64,000 bases of DNA. Source: Paraburkholderia edwinii. Its GTDB lineage: Bacteria; Pseudomonadota; Gammaproteobacteria; Burkholderiales; Burkholderiaceae. The notes under the pieces are model-generated. The model did not search any database. It was not told where the DNA came from and saw nothing but the letters and a program-made list of their open reading frames with translations. Shown here in pieces: positions 1-9,336 of the stretch (position 1 is its first letter; each line of letters begins with the position of its first letter). Location: NCBI RefSeq assembly GCF_019428685.1, contig NZ_CP080095.1:3906001-3970000 (forward strand), given 5' to 3'. The position numbers were made by a program, and so were the translations under genes.

Positions 1-1596
1 GCCGGCCTTCGGATGCACGATCTTCTGTTCGAGCATCGCGGCCATCAGGTCCGGCATGGCCCACATGCCCTTGCCGATCTGCGCGCGGCCGCGCAGGCCC
101 GCCGCCAGACCGACCAGCACGTTGCTGCGCTCGTACGCGGCAATCCATGCGGTCGACTTCATATCGCCCTTGCGCAGCATCGGGCCCGCCTCCATCGACG
201 TATGCATCTCGTCGCCGGTGCGATCGAGGAAGCCCGTGTTGATGAACGCGACACGCGCCGACGCCTGGCCGATACACGCGAGCAGGTTCACGCTCGTGCG
301 GCGCTCCTCGTCCATGATGCCCATTTTCATGGTGTTGCGCGCCAGACCGAGCACGTCTTCGACGCGGCCGAACAGCTCATTGGCGAATGCGACTTCATCG
401 GGGCCGTGCATCTTCGGCTTCACGATATAGATCGAGCCCGTGCGCGAATTCAGCTTGTGCTTGCGATCGTGCAGCGCGCACAGCGTCGTAATCACGCCGT
501 CGAGTATGCCTTCCGGAATCTCGTTGCCGTCGCGATCGACCACGGACGGGTTCGTCATCAGATGGCCGACGTTGCGGATAAACAGCAGCGAGCGGCCGTG
601 CAGCGTGAGCTTCGAGCCGTCCGCACGCTGGTATTCGCGATCCGCGTTCAGGCGCCGCGTAAACGTCTTGCCGCCCTTCGTCACTTCTTCGGTCAGCGTA
701 CCGTTCATCAGGCCGAGCCAGTTGCGATAGAGCTCGACCTTGTCGTCGGCATCGACGGCCGCTACCGAGTCTTCGCAATCGATGATCGTCGTCACGGCTG
801 CTTCGACGAGCACATCTTTGACATGTGCGGCATCGGTCTTGCCGATCGAATCGGCTGCATCGATCTGGATTTCGAAATGCAGGCCGTTATGCTTGAGCAG
901 CACTGCGGTCGGCGCCGCCGCGTCGCCCTGGAAGCCCGCGAATTGCGCCGTATCGCGCAGCGCGCTGCTGCCGCTCTTCAGCGTGACGACAAGCTTGCCG
1001 CCTTCGACCGCATAGCGCGTCGCATCGGCGTGCGAACCGTTCGCGAGCGGCGCCGCCTGATCGAGGAACGCGCGCGCGTAAGCAATCACGCGTGCGCCGC
1101 GCGCCGGGTTGAAGCCGGCCTTGCGTTCGGCGCCGTCGGTATCGGGAATCGCATCGGTGCCGTAGAGCGCGTCATAAAGACTGCCCCAGCGCGCATTCGC
1201 GGCGTTCAGCGCATAGCGCGCATTCGACAACGGGACGACGAGCTGCGGGCCCGCCTGTTCGGCGATTTCGGTGTCGACATGGTCGGTCGTGGCCTGCACG
1301 CGCGCCGGCGACGGCACGATATAACCGATGTCTTCGAGGAACGTGCGGTACGCCTTCGCGTCGCGCACCGGTCCCGGATGCGCGCGGTGCCACGTGTCGA
1401 GCTCGCGCTGCAGGCGCTCGCGCTCGGCGAGCAACGCGCGGTTTTTCGGCGCGAGGTCGTGCACGAGCTTGTCGAAGCCGGCCCAGAACGCGGCGCTTTC
1501 GACGCCGGTGCCTGGCAGCGCTTCCTTTTCGATGAACTGGTCGAGATTGGCGGCCACTTGCAGGCCGCCGCGCTGAATCATCTTTGGCTGAGTCAT
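1..1596 (-). CDS. glcB: malate synthase G, C-terminus cut by window edge
   Basis: Condenses glyoxylate with acetyl-CoA to malate, in the cytoplasm. The reading frame is open from the ATG at 1596 to base 1, giving 532 residues of a family that is about 720 long, so the C-terminal part, including the usual catalytic Asp, lies outside the window. Visible family features are the N-terminal [15 protein letters not shown] start, the stretch [18 protein letters not shown], and [16 protein letters not shown], whose Arg near residue 340 matches the known active-site Arg. An AGGAAG ribosome site sits 8 nt before the ATG. It lies downstream of a GlcG-like gene on the same strand and close to an aldehyde dehydrogenase of the AldA type, which fits glycolate/glyoxylate use. 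Identification is secure from sequence recognition. Confidence 0.96.
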   Translation of the reverse strand, partial: MTQPKMIQRGGLQVAANLDQFIEKEALPGTGVESAAFWAGFDKLVHDLAPKNRALLAERERLQRELDTWHRAHPGPVRDAKAYRTFLEDIGYIVPSPARVQATTDHVDTEIAEQAGPQLVVPLSNARYALNAANARWGSLYDALYGTDAIPDTDGAERKAGFNPARGARVIAYARAFLDQAAPLANGSHADATRYAVEGGKLVVTLKSGSSALRDTAQFAGFQGDAAAPTAVLLKHNGLHFEIQIDAADSIGKTDAAHVKDVLVEAAVTTIIDCEDSVAAVDADDKVELYRNWLGLMNGTLTEEVTKGGKTFTRRLNADREYQRADGSKLTLHGRSLLFIRNVGHLMTNPSVVDRDGNEIPEGILDGVITTLCALHDRKHKLNSRTGSIYIVKPKMHGPDEVAFANELFGRVEDVLGLARNTMKMGIMDEERRTSVNLLACIGQASARVAFINTGFLDRTGDEMHTSMEAGPMLRKGDMKSTAWIAAYERSNVLVGLAAGLRGRAQIGKGMWAMPDLMAAMLEQKIVHPKAG

Positions 1597-1700
1597 TATC
1601 GCTACTTCCTGTCTGCTGTTTCGTTGGGGCGAGTGGGATACCGCTTGTTTACGGCTTTGCTTCCGCTTTATTCCGCTTTGATACCACTGAATTACGCTAA

Positions 1701-1735
1701 CTGACCGCGCGCGGGCTGGGCGCGCGATCCGTCAG
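1701..1735 (-). terminator. hairpin at the end of the GlcG-like gene
   Basis: An outer CTGAC/GTCAG pair (1701-1705 and 1731-1735) and an inner CGCGCGC/GCGCGCG pair (1706-1712 and 1720-1726) form a GC-rich stem that overlaps the stop codon of the GlcG-like gene. No long T run follows on the minus strand. It could terminate or attenuate transcription before glcB, which has its own ribosome site 105 bases further on. Confidence 0.45.
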
Positions 1736-2136
1736 CCGGCAACGCTCTGTACGCCGGCGCGGGCGATCTGCGCGTCTTCGGGCGCCTTCACGCCGGACAC
1801 GCCGACGGCGCCGACCACCTGGCCGTCGACCACGATCGGCACGCCGCCTTCGAGCGCGCCGGCGAGCGGCGCGGACAGAAACGCGGTGCGGCCGCCGTTG
1901 ATCATGTCCTCGTACTGCTTCGATTCGCGGCGTCCGAGCGCTGCCGTGCGGGCCTTTTCAGTCGCGATATAGGCGCCGATCGGCGCGCAGCCGTCGAGGC
2001 GCAGCAGCGCGAGAAGATGGCCTCCGTCGTCGGCAACCGCAATCGTGACGGCCCATTTGTTCTTCTCCGCTTCAGCGCGGGCTGCGTCCAGAATGCGCGT
2101 CGTTTCGGCGACGGAAAGCGTGGGCTTGCTCAACAT
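1732..2136 (-). CDS. GlcG/HbpS-like protein (DUF336 family)
   Basis: This is a 134-residue protein, the usual length for the GlcG/HbpS heme-degradation-domain family. Typical segments are ITIAVADDGG-like VTIAVADDGGHLLALLRLDG, the APIGAYIATEKARTAAL helix, and the C-terminal GGVPIVVDGQVVGAVGVSG. Family members bind small ligands or heme and often lie inside glycolate operons, but the exact role of GlcG is not established. Here it is transcribed toward glcB with a 135-base gap. The start at 2136 is preceded by an AAAGGAA ribosome site. Placement beside glcB supports a GlcG label. A stand-alone HbpS-like role cannot be excluded. Confidence 0.85.
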   Translation of the reverse strand: MLSKPTLSVAETTRILDAARAEAEKNKWAVTIAVADDGGHLLALLRLDGCAPIGAYIATEKARTAALGRRESKQYEDMINGGRTAFLSAPLAGALEGGVPIVVDGQVVGAVGVSGVKAPEDAQIARAGVQSVAG

Positions 2137-2513
2137 ATTCGATTTTCCTTTCGATTATAGATTTGCACTATTTACCACAGGCAATGGCCGTTCCCGGTCA
2201 ATCACACCGAAATGCGGCCGAAACGCGGGTTCGGGGGCGAGAGTACCACTTTGAAATGCGTTTTGTGTATCGAGCGGGCAGTCGAAAGCCGGCCGACAGC
2301 GCGCGACGTCGGCCGCTTGATAGTCACTTGATGGTCGCCTGGTGGCCGGATTGCGGCCGGGTGCCGCCGATTGTTGCGCGAATTTAAAGCAACGAATGCG
2401 GCCTGCCCGGGTCTATCGTGAGCATTCGATGCGCACGCATCGGATCAACGCCGCGCGCGATGCAGCTCGCTTCGCGCACTGAACGGCAACCCCTCAGCCA
2501 AAGGTGACCACGC
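2137..2513. other. divergent intergenic region glcG-like / aldA-like
   Basis: This 377-base gap separates the minus-strand GlcG-like gene from the plus-strand aldehyde dehydrogenase. I see no coding sequence in it. A TATAAT hexamer reads toward the GlcG-like gene (ATTATA on the plus strand at 2154-2159), but it would leave only about 11 bases of leader, so I do not call it the promoter. GGCCG occurs several times between 2214 and 2400. The ribosome site AAAGGTGA before 2514 serves the aldehyde dehydrogenase. Confidence 0.5.
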
Positions 2514-3959
2514 ATGAGTACGACCCAACAGTATTCGCTTTTCATCAACGGCGACTGGATGCAATCGAAGGGCGGCGAACGCCTGACGATACGCAGTCCA
2601 GCGACCGGCGAGACGATCGCCACCGTAGCCGATGCCACCGACGCCGACGTCGATCGCGCAGTTGAGGCGGCGCAAGCCGCGTTTCCCGCATGGAGCCGCC
2701 GCACCGCGCTCGAGCGCGCCGATTGTCTGCTGCGCCTCAATGAACTGATGCAACGCGACCGCGAGCACCTTGCGCGCCTGCTCACGAAGGAAGTGGGCAA
2801 GCCGATCCGCGAAGCGCGCGGTGAAATCGACTTTGCGATCCAGCTGAACCGCTTTGCCGCTGAAAACGCGCGCCGCATCGAAGGCGATATCGTGCCCGGC
2901 AGCCGCCCCGGCGAAAAAATCCTGATCGAAAAGCTGCCGCACGGCGTGATCGGCGGCATCACCGCGTGGAACTTCCCGGCGGCGCTGCTCGCGCGCAAGG
3001 TAGCGCCCGCTATCGCGGCCGGCAATACGATCGTGCTGAAGCCACATGAGCTCACGCCCATCACGTCGCTCGAAATCGGCAAGCTGATCGCCGAAGCCGG
3101 CATTCCACCGGGCGTCGTCAATATTTTGAGCGGCGGCATCCGCACCGGCGAACGGCTCGTTACGCACCCGGCCGTCAAGCTGATCACGATGACGGGCAGC
3201 ACGCGCGCCGGCAAGCAGATCATGGCCGCCGCCGCGCCGACGCTGAAGGAAGTTCGGCTCGAACTCGGCGGCAAGGCGCCGTTTATCGTGCTTGCCGATG
3301 CGGACCTCGAGCTCGCGGCCACGGCCGCCGTCGAAGCGCGCTTTCTGAACGCGGGCCAGGTGTGCACCGCGAACGAGCGCACGTATGTGCACGAAGCCGT
3401 CTATGACCGCTTTCTCGAACTCGTCACAAAGAAGATCAAGGCGATGAAAGTCGGCGACCCGGACGACGAAACGACCGACATGGGCCCGAAGGTCAGCAAG
3501 GTCGAAGTCGAAAAGGTCGATGCCATGGTGTCGAAAGCCGTGCAGCAAGGCGCGAAAGTGCATATCGGCGGCGGGCGCCTGACGGGCGGCCTGTACGATC
3601 AGGGGCATTTCTATCAGCCGACGCTGCTGACGGGCGTCACGCACCAGATGGAGATCGTGCATGCCGAAGTGTTCGGTCCCGTCGTTTCCGTGCTGAAAAT
3701 AAAGAACTTCGACGAAGCACTGGAATTCGCGAACGATTCGAACTATGGGCTCTCGGCGTATCTGTTTACGAAGGACATCGGCGTGCTGATGCGCACGTCG
3801 GCTGAACTGAACTTCGGAGAGATCTATGTGAACCGGACGAATGGCGAAGCGCCGCAAGGCTTCCATCATGGCTATGGCGATAGCGGCCTCGGCGGTGAGG
3901 ACGGCAAGTACGGTCTTGAAGCGTATGTGCGCACGAAGACGATTTATCTGAATGCGTGA
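2514..3959 (+). CDS. aldA: NAD-dependent aldehyde dehydrogenase, AldA (lactaldehyde/glycolaldehyde) type
   Basis: This 481-residue soluble ALDH-superfamily enzyme oxidises an aldehyde to its acid with NAD. The catalytic Cys is C284 in NAGQVCTANER, and the general base Glu is E250 in LELGGKAP. WNFPAALLARK and VLKPHELTP are cofactor-site segments. The C-terminal GFHHGYGDSGLGGEDGKYGLEAYVRTKTIYL closely follows E. coli AldA, which acts on lactaldehyde and glycolaldehyde, and the length is the same as AldA. The ATG follows AAAGGTGA. The neighbours glcB and GlcG-like favour glycolaldehyde to glycolate, which is an inference because substrate cannot be read from sequence. Other AldA-like substrates such as succinate semialdehyde remain possible. 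Confidence 0.9.
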   Translation: MSTTQQYSLFINGDWMQSKGGERLTIRSPATGETIATVADATDADVDRAVEAAQAAFPAWSRRTALERADCLLRLNELMQRDREHLARLLTKEVGKPIREARGEIDFAIQLNRFAAENARRIEGDIVPGSRPGEKILIEKLPHGVIGGITAWNFPAALLARKVAPAIAAGNTIVLKPHELTPITSLEIGKLIAEAGIPPGVVNILSGGIRTGERLVTHPAVKLITMTGSTRAGKQIMAAAAPTLKEVRLELGGKAPFIVLADADLELAATAAVEARFLNAGQVCTANERTYVHEAVYDRFLELVTKKIKAMKVGDPDDETTDMGPKVSKVEVEKVDAMVSKAVQQGAKVHIGGGRLTGGLYDQGHFYQPTLLTGVTHQMEIVHAEVFGPVVSVLKIKNFDEALEFANDSNYGLSAYLFTKDIGVLMRTSAELNFGEIYVNRTNGEAPQGFHHGYGDSGLGGEDGKYGLEAYVRTKTIYLNA

Positions 3960-3984
3960 TGTTTGACCCTCGGCGTGACGCTTC

Positions 3985-4019
3985 GGTGTGACGCTTCAAT
4001 GCGACCCTTACGTCACACC
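3985..4019. repeat. inverted repeat GGTGTGACG / CGTCACACC
   Basis: Nine-base perfect arms at 3985-3993 and 4011-4019 are separated by 17 bases, 25 bases after the aldehyde dehydrogenase stop. A direct repeat GTGACGCTTC (3975-3984 and 3988-3997) overlaps the left arm. The site could be an operator for the phosphoketolase gene or part of a 3' processing structure. Confidence 0.45.
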
Positions 4020-4050
4020 CATTTGACAATTCGACAGCTTTGCTTCGCCC

Positions 4051-4086
4051 GACGCAGACTGCCGCGCATGTGCGGCAGTCTGCGTC
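4051..4086. terminator. long perfect hairpin between aldA and xfp
   Basis: GACGCAGACTGCCGC (4051-4065) and its exact complement GCGGCAGTCTGCGTC (4072-4086) form a 15-bp stem with a 6-base loop, about 90 bases after the aldehyde dehydrogenase stop. The stem is strong enough for an intrinsic terminator, but AGATCAAG rather than a T run follows, so a terminator is likely but not certain. It separates aldA from the phosphoketolase gene. Confidence 0.6.
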
Positions 4087-4252
4087 AGATCAAGAAATGG
4101 CCGCGCAATGCGGTCGAAAATTTGCGAAGTGCATCCTATGATTAGTAACTCGTCCAGCGTCGCGAGTCCCGCGGCGGCGCTGCCCGCCGTCATCCGCGAC
4201 GCATTGCCGCGCGTGCCCGCGTCGCGACACACCGCACACGGAGTCAAACGCC

Positions 4253-6640
4253 ATGGCCGACGACACTCCTCTCGCCCCCTCCCCGCTGCAGTCCGAAGAA
4301 TTGCGCAACATGGACCGCTACTGGCGGGCCTGCAACTATCTGTCCGCCGGCATGATTTACCTGCGCGCCAACCCGCTGCTGCGCAAGCCGCTCGAGGCAG
4401 AACATATCAAGCGGCGTCTGCTCGGCCACTGGGGGTCCGATCCAGGGCAAAGCTTTTTGCTCGTGCATCTGAATCGTGTGATCAGGCAGCGCGACCTGAA
4501 CATGATCTATATTTCGGGCCCCGGACACGGTGCGCCGGCGACGCTTGCGAATAGCTACCTCGAAGGCCGCTACTCGGAAATCTATCCGGACCGAAGCGAA
4601 AACGAGGAAGGCATGGAGCAGTTCTTCCGGCTGTTTTCATTTCCAGGCGGCATCGGCTCGCATTGCACGCCGGAAACGCCGGGATCGATTCACGAAGGCG
4701 GCGAACTCGGCTACAGCATTTCGCATGCGTACGGCGCCGCTTTCGACAACCCGGACCTGATCGTGACCGTCGCGGTCGGCGACGGCGAAGCGGAAACCGG
4801 GCCGCTCGCCACGTCGTGGCATTCGAACAAATTTCTGAATCCTGTACGCGACGGTGCGGTGCTGCCGGTACTGCATCTGAACGGCTACAAGATCGCGAAC
4901 CCGACGATCCTCGCGCGCATTCCGCACGAAGAACTCGAAGCGCTGATGACGGGCTACGGTTATAAGCCCTATTTCGTGGAAGGCGACGACCCGCCGACGA
5001 TGCATCAGAAGATGGCCGCGACACTCGACCGCTGCCTCGACGAAATCCACGCGATTCAACATACGGCGCGCACACAAGGCATCCGCAACCGGCCGCGCTG
5101 GCCGATGATCGTACTGCGCACGCCGAAGGGCTGGACCGGGCCACGCGAGCTCGGCGGCCATCAGGTAGAAGGATCGTGGCGCGCGCACCAGGTGCCGATC
5201 GCCGATCCGGCGACCCATCGCGAAAGCTTGCGCGCGGTCGAAGCATGGTTGAAGAGCTACGAGCCCGACACGCTGTTCGACGAGCGAGGGCGCCTTGTCG
5301 AAGAACTGCGCGCACTTGCGCCGGTCGGCGAGCGCCGCATCAGCGCGAACCCGCATGCAAACGGCGGCGCGCTATGCAAGGCGCTCGATCTGCCGCTGTT
5401 TCAGGAATACGCGGTGCCGGTGAAGAAGCCGGCAAGCGACTACGTGTCGACCACCGATGTGCTCGGCAAATTCCTGCGCGACGTAATGCGCCGGAACATG
5501 ACGAACTTCCGCGTGTTCGGCCCCGACGAAACTGCGAGCAACAAGCTCACCGCGATTTACGAAGTATCGAAGAAAACCTGGTTAGCCGAACTCAAGGAGA
5601 GCGATGCGGATGGCGGCGAACTCGCCGTCGACGGCCGCGTGATGGAAATGCTCAGCGAACACACGCTCGAGGGCTGGCTCGAAGGCTATACGCTCACGGG
5701 CCGCCACGGGCTTTTCGCGACCTATGAAGCGTTCGTGCATGTGATCGACTCGATGTTCAACCAGCACGCGAAATGGCTTGAAAAGGCCAAGCGCGAGTTG
5801 CGCTGGCGGCAGCCGGTGCCGGCGTTGAACCTGCTGATCACATCGCTCGTCTGGCGCCAGGATCACAACGGCTTCACGCACCAGGACCCGGGCTTTCTCG
5901 ATGTCGTGACGAACAAGAGCCCCGACGTCGTGCGCATTTATCTGCCGCCCGATGCGAACTGCCTGCTTAGCGTGGCCGATCACTGCCTGCGCTCGCGCGA
6001 TTACGTGAATGTGATCGTCGCGGACAAGCAGCCGCATTTGCAGTACCTCGATATGAACACCGCGATCGCCCACTGCACCAAAGGCATCGGCATCTGGCCG
6101 TGGGCCTCGACCGATCAGGGCTTCGAGCCCGACGTCGTGATCGCGTGCGCGGGCGACATCGCGACCATGGAAGCGCTGGCGGCCGTCGAGATACTGAAAG
6201 GCTGGTTCGCGGACCTGAAGATCCGCTTCGTCAACGTGGTCGACCTGTTCCGGCTGATGCCGGACACCGATCATCCGCACGGCCTGTCGTCACGCGATTT
6301 CGATTCGCTGTTTACGACGAACAAGCCCGTGATTTTCAACTTCCATTCGTATGCGTCGCTCGTGCACAAGCTCACCTACAGACGCACGAATCACGAGAAT
6401 ATTCACGTGCACGGCTATGCGGAGAAAGGCAACATCAATACGCCGCTCGAACTCGCGATGATCAACGGCATCGACCGCTTTACACTGGCGATCGATGCGA
6501 TCAACCGCGTGCCGCGCCTGCGCGGCATCGGCGATCACGCGAAAGAGCGGCTGCGCGATCAGAAGATCGAGCACCTCAATTACGCGCACACCGAGGGCAT
6601 CGATCGCGAAGAGATTCGCGACTGGCGCTGGAAGGGGTGA
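4253..6640 (+). CDS. xfp: xylulose-5-phosphate/fructose-6-phosphate phosphoketolase
   Basis: A thiamine-diphosphate enzyme that splits xylulose 5-phosphate or fructose 6-phosphate with phosphate into acetyl phosphate plus glyceraldehyde 3-phosphate or erythrose 4-phosphate. The 795 residues match the family's usual length (about 790-830). Recognisable parts are the N-terminal [25 protein letters not shown] near 90, [20 protein letters not shown], the ThDP/metal motif [20 protein letters not shown] near 175-195, and the C-terminal [22 protein letters not shown]. The ATG at 4253 is chosen because the family's first conserved block follows at once. It probably feeds acetyl units to malate synthase. 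No acetate kinase or phosphotransacetylase gene is next to it in this window. The following gene is on the other strand. Confidence 0.95.
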   Translation: MADDTPLAPSPLQSEELRNMDRYWRACNYLSAGMIYLRANPLLRKPLEAEHIKRRLLGHWGSDPGQSFLLVHLNRVIRQRDLNMIYISGPGHGAPATLANSYLEGRYSEIYPDRSENEEGMEQFFRLFSFPGGIGSHCTPETPGSIHEGGELGYSISHAYGAAFDNPDLIVTVAVGDGEAETGPLATSWHSNKFLNPVRDGAVLPVLHLNGYKIANPTILARIPHEELEALMTGYGYKPYFVEGDDPPTMHQKMAATLDRCLDEIHAIQHTARTQGIRNRPRWPMIVLRTPKGWTGPRELGGHQVEGSWRAHQVPIADPATHRESLRAVEAWLKSYEPDTLFDERGRLVEELRALAPVGERRISANPHANGGALCKALDLPLFQEYAVPVKKPASDYVSTTDVLGKFLRDVMRRNMTNFRVFGPDETASNKLTAIYEVSKKTWLAELKESDADGGELAVDGRVMEMLSEHTLEGWLEGYTLTGRHGLFATYEAFVHVIDSMFNQHAKWLEKAKRELRWRQPVPALNLLITSLVWRQDHNGFTHQDPGFLDVVTNKSPDVVRIYLPPDANCLLSVADHCLRSRDYVNVIVADKQPHLQYLDMNTAIAHCTKGIGIWPWASTDQGFEPDVVIACAGDIATMEALAAVEILKGWFADLKIRFVNVVDLFRLMPDTDHPHGLSSRDFDSLFTTNKPVIFNFHSYASLVHKLTYRRTNHENIHVHGYAEKGNINTPLELAMINGIDRFTLAIDAINRVPRLRGIGDHAKERLRDQKIEHLNYAHTEGIDREEIRDWRWKG

Positions 6641-6670
6641 GCGCGTTTCAAGGGGCGTGGGCCTGTGTTC

Positions 6671-7228
6671 TCAGCGTTGCTGGGTCGCGTGTGCGGAGAA
6701 CGCGTGGGCGTAGTACGCGCGGCCCGCTTCCAGATGCGAGTCGAACGCAAAGCCGAGCGAAAGCATGTCGTGCATATCGGCGGCGGTGATTTTCATCACA
6801 TAGCTGTGCTCTGTTGCCACGAGGCGGCAATCGTTCGGCGCCTGATCGGCGCTGAACCACTTGCCGGGGTCCGCGTGGCCGGCCGGGTACGCGCGGCCGT
6901 CGGCTTCGATCTGCCAGCCGCCGTCGAGCAGAATCCAGATGTCGTCCTTGTGCTCCGCTGTGGTCGTTGCGCAATCAACGATCACGCTGCCGATCTGTGC
7001 TTCCCATTCGCGCGAGTGATCGATGGTCCAGCGCAGTTGCGCGTCGTTCAGCGCAGTAAAGAAAGGCGTTTTGCGCAACAGGTGAAGATAGGTGGTTGAG
7101 GGTTTCATCGTACGGTTCTCCGAAGTTTGGACTTGTGCGTTGGCGCGACGGTCGAGGCTGTCGCAAACGACGGCGACGGCAACGAGGGCCAGCGTGGCAA
7201 CGCAAGCGAAGTAAAAAAATCTGCTCAT
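6671..7228 (-). CDS. small cyclic-nucleotide-binding-like (cupin fold) protein, possibly secreted
   Basis: The 185-residue frame has two parts. Residues 1-40 start MSRFFYFACVATLALVAVAVV and look like a Sec signal with a possible ANA-Q cleavage. From M41 (base 7108) comes a domain starting MKPSTTYLHLLRKTPFFTAL, which resembles the opening helix of cyclic-nucleotide-binding domains, followed by a beta-rich part with DDIWILLDGGWQIEADG. M41 has the better ribosome site (GGAGAA, about 9 bases upstream), so a cytoplasmic 145-residue product is a serious alternative. I cannot identify the cAMP phosphate-binding cassette, so ligand binding is unproven. It is convergent with xfp. No function is assigned. 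Confidence 0.7.
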   Translation of the reverse strand: MSRFFYFACVATLALVAVAVVCDSLDRRANAQVQTSENRTMKPSTTYLHLLRKTPFFTALNDAQLRWTIDHSREWEAQIGSVIVDCATTTAEHKDDIWILLDGGWQIEADGRAYPAGHADPGKWFSADQAPNDCRLVATEHSYVMKITAADMHDMLSLGFAFDSHLEAGRAYYAHAFSAHATQQR

Positions 7229-7749
7229 GAGCGTGGCGCCCTCGCGAAAGGGTTCGCGGCGGCGCTTGCGCTTTCAGATTCGACGGTGGGGGGCATGAGC
7301 GCGTCCTTTGAAGAGGTGACGGCTCAATCATCGGCTATTCCATCGCGATGATCATTACCCACGAACGGCGAAGATAATTCCATCGTCTTTAACAACCGCC
7401 CCCGCGTAGAACCGGGCGACATTCAAACGGGCGACGCCTCCAGTAGCGAAAACGGCGTCGTGGCTTTCGATGGCATGTGATGGATGAGCCCGTGGTACGA
7501 AATGAGGTGAGAAATGAATGCGCCGGTTCCGCGTTGATTCCCTTTCTTAAGCTTGCGTCTCATTGCGTGATCTCTGGCAAAGGATAGGCCTGAACCGGCC
7601 TTATCTATAGTGCCGGATGCGACATTTTTCGCATCGTTAGCGTCACACACTCCGTCACACGCCGCGCTGCTCTCATGACCACTCTGCATTTAACTTTACG
7701 CATCAGTGCATATGCATGTATAACGGGACCTGGTATCGATTTTTGATGT
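7229..7749. other. 521-base intergenic region before the MFS exporter
   Basis: This divergent region lies between the small cupin-like gene and the MFS gene. An 88-codon frame on the minus strand (7423-7689) has no recognisable domain and is left out. A perfect 10-base palindrome TGCATATGCA lies at 7707-7716, 34 bases before the MFS start, where a repressor could act on that gene. I see no other structure. Confidence 0.45.
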
Positions 7750-9267
7750 GTGGTCATGCACAAACCCATCTCCGATTTTCATCGCTCGCTGGTCCTCGGC
7801 ACGATCATGCTCGCAACCTTCATGGTTTCGATTGAAGCGACGATCGTTGCAACCGCCATGCCGCGCGTGGCCGGCGAACTCGGTGGCTTCTCGTACTACA
7901 GCTGGGTGTTCTCGGCTTTTCTGCTCGCGCAGTCGGCAACCACGCCGATCTATGGAAAGCTTTCGGATATGTTCGGCCGCAAGCCGGTGCTGATGGCAGG
8001 CATCGTCGTGTTTCTGGCCGGCTCGTTACTGTGCGGCTTCGCCTCGTCGATGCCGTCGCTGATCGCGTTCCGTGTGCTGCAAGGACTCGGCGCGGGTGCG
8101 ATCTATCCCGTCGCGATGACGGTCATTGGAGACCTGTACCCGCTCGAAGAACGCGGCCACGCACAGGGCATGATCGCCGTTGTCTGGGCCGTTTCGGCGG
8201 TCGTCGGGCCGCTCGCCGGCGGCATCATCATCGGCCGGTTCTCGTGGGCGTGGATCTTCTGGGTCAATTTGCCATTCGGTGTGTTCGCGATCGCCGGTTT
8301 CCTGCTGCTTCTACGCGAGCAGATCGAGCATCGTCGCGTCGGGATCGACTATGCGGGTGCCGTCCTTTTTTCGGTCGCGATCATCTCGCTGCTGGTCCTT
8401 CTCACGGAAACGGACGCGTCCGGCTGGGTGCTCGCCGGCCTCGCGGGTCTGTTTATCGTGACCGGAGCCCTGTTCATCGCCCAGGAGCGGCGCGCCGCTT
8501 CGCCGATTATTTCGATCGAGCTCTGGACACGCCGCCTCATCGCGACGAGCAATACCGCAACGCTGCTCGCCGGCATGGCATTGATCGGCCTGACGACGAT
8601 CCTGCCGATCTACGTGCAAGGTGTGCTCGGCTTTTCACCGATCGTCGCGGGTACGACGTTGACGGCACTGGTCGTCGGCTGGCCGCTTGCCGTGATGCTT
8701 TCAGGCCGGTTGTACAAGACCTTCGGCATCCGCCGCAGTGTGCGCGCAGGCAGCCTCGTTTTTCCTCTTGGCGCCGCGGTGCTGCTGTTCCTCACGCCGC
8801 ATAGCCACCCTGCTGTGGCAGCCGTCGCGTCGTTCCTGATGGGCTTCGGCATGGGGCTCGTCAGCATCACAGGCATCATGCTCGTGCAGGAAAGCGTGGA
8901 GTGGTCGATGCGCGGCAGCGCGACCGCGTCGATCATCTTCTCGCGCAGCCTCGGCAACACGCTCGGCGCCGCCGCGCTCGGCGCGATTCTGAATGTGGGC
9001 ATCGCGCATTACGGCACGGGAGAGCTGGCCGTCAAGCTTCGTCGGCTTCTCAACGAGCCCACCGGGCTTGCTCAGCTGACTGGCCAGCAGGACGTTCGAC
9101 TGGTTTTATTCCATGCGCTCTACTGGAGCTTCTGGGGCGTCTTCGTGGTCGCGCTGCTTGCGGTGCTGAGCTCGTGGCTCATTCCGGTGGCCACCGGGGT
9201 CAACGATGCGTCCGCGCGGGATGAAACGCGTGTGGCACCGCGCGACAAAGTCGATGCAGGCGGCTGA
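7750..9267 (+). CDS. MFS drug/solute exporter, DHA2 (EmrB/QacA) family
   Basis: This 505-residue inner-membrane protein has about 14 hydrophobic segments, the length and count of proton-driven DHA2 exporters. Seen motifs are LGTIMLATFMVSIEATIVATAMPRV in TM1 with an acidic Glu, KLSDMFGRKPVLMAG (MFS motif A, loop 2-3), and the TM5 stretch WAVSAVVGPLAGGIIIG (motif C, antiporter signature). The first possible start is GTG at 7750, with an in-frame ATG at 7756 that is equally good. It stands alone, and the only nearby regulator-like gene is the divergent cupin-like gene. The substrate is unknown and could be drugs, sugars or metabolites. Confidence 0.85.
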   Translation: MVMHKPISDFHRSLVLGTIMLATFMVSIEATIVATAMPRVAGELGGFSYYSWVFSAFLLAQSATTPIYGKLSDMFGRKPVLMAGIVVFLAGSLLCGFASSMPSLIAFRVLQGLGAGAIYPVAMTVIGDLYPLEERGHAQGMIAVVWAVSAVVGPLAGGIIIGRFSWAWIFWVNLPFGVFAIAGFLLLLREQIEHRRVGIDYAGAVLFSVAIISLLVLLTETDASGWVLAGLAGLFIVTGALFIAQERRAASPIISIELWTRRLIATSNTATLLAGMALIGLTTILPIYVQGVLGFSPIVAGTTLTALVVGWPLAVMLSGRLYKTFGIRRSVRAGSLVFPLGAAVLLFLTPHSHPAVAAVASFLMGFGMGLVSITGIMLVQESVEWSMRGSATASIIFSRSLGNTLGAAALGAILNVGIAHYGTGELAVKLRRLLNEPTGLAQLTGQQDVRLVLFHALYWSFWGVFVVALLAVLSSWLIPVATGVNDASARDETRVAPRDKVDAGG

Positions 9268-9336
9268 GCGGATTCCCAGCACCGGACTGCGATCATCCGT
9301 CAAGACGCCCAACGATCGCAACGCATCGCCATAGCC

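Noticed and set aside
13..1704. 563-codon plus-strand open frame
   Set aside because: It lies antisense to glcB and is rich in Arg, His and Ala with no domain; glcB explains the sequence.
2154..2159. TATAAT as promoter of the GlcG-like gene
   Set aside because: The leader would be about 11 bases and overlap the ribosome site; too short to support the call.
2445..3869. 474-codon minus-strand frame
   Set aside because: Antisense shadow of the aldehyde dehydrogenase, with no conserved motifs.
7423..7689. 88-codon minus-strand frame
   Set aside because: No ribosome site, domain or family features; left as an intergenic region.
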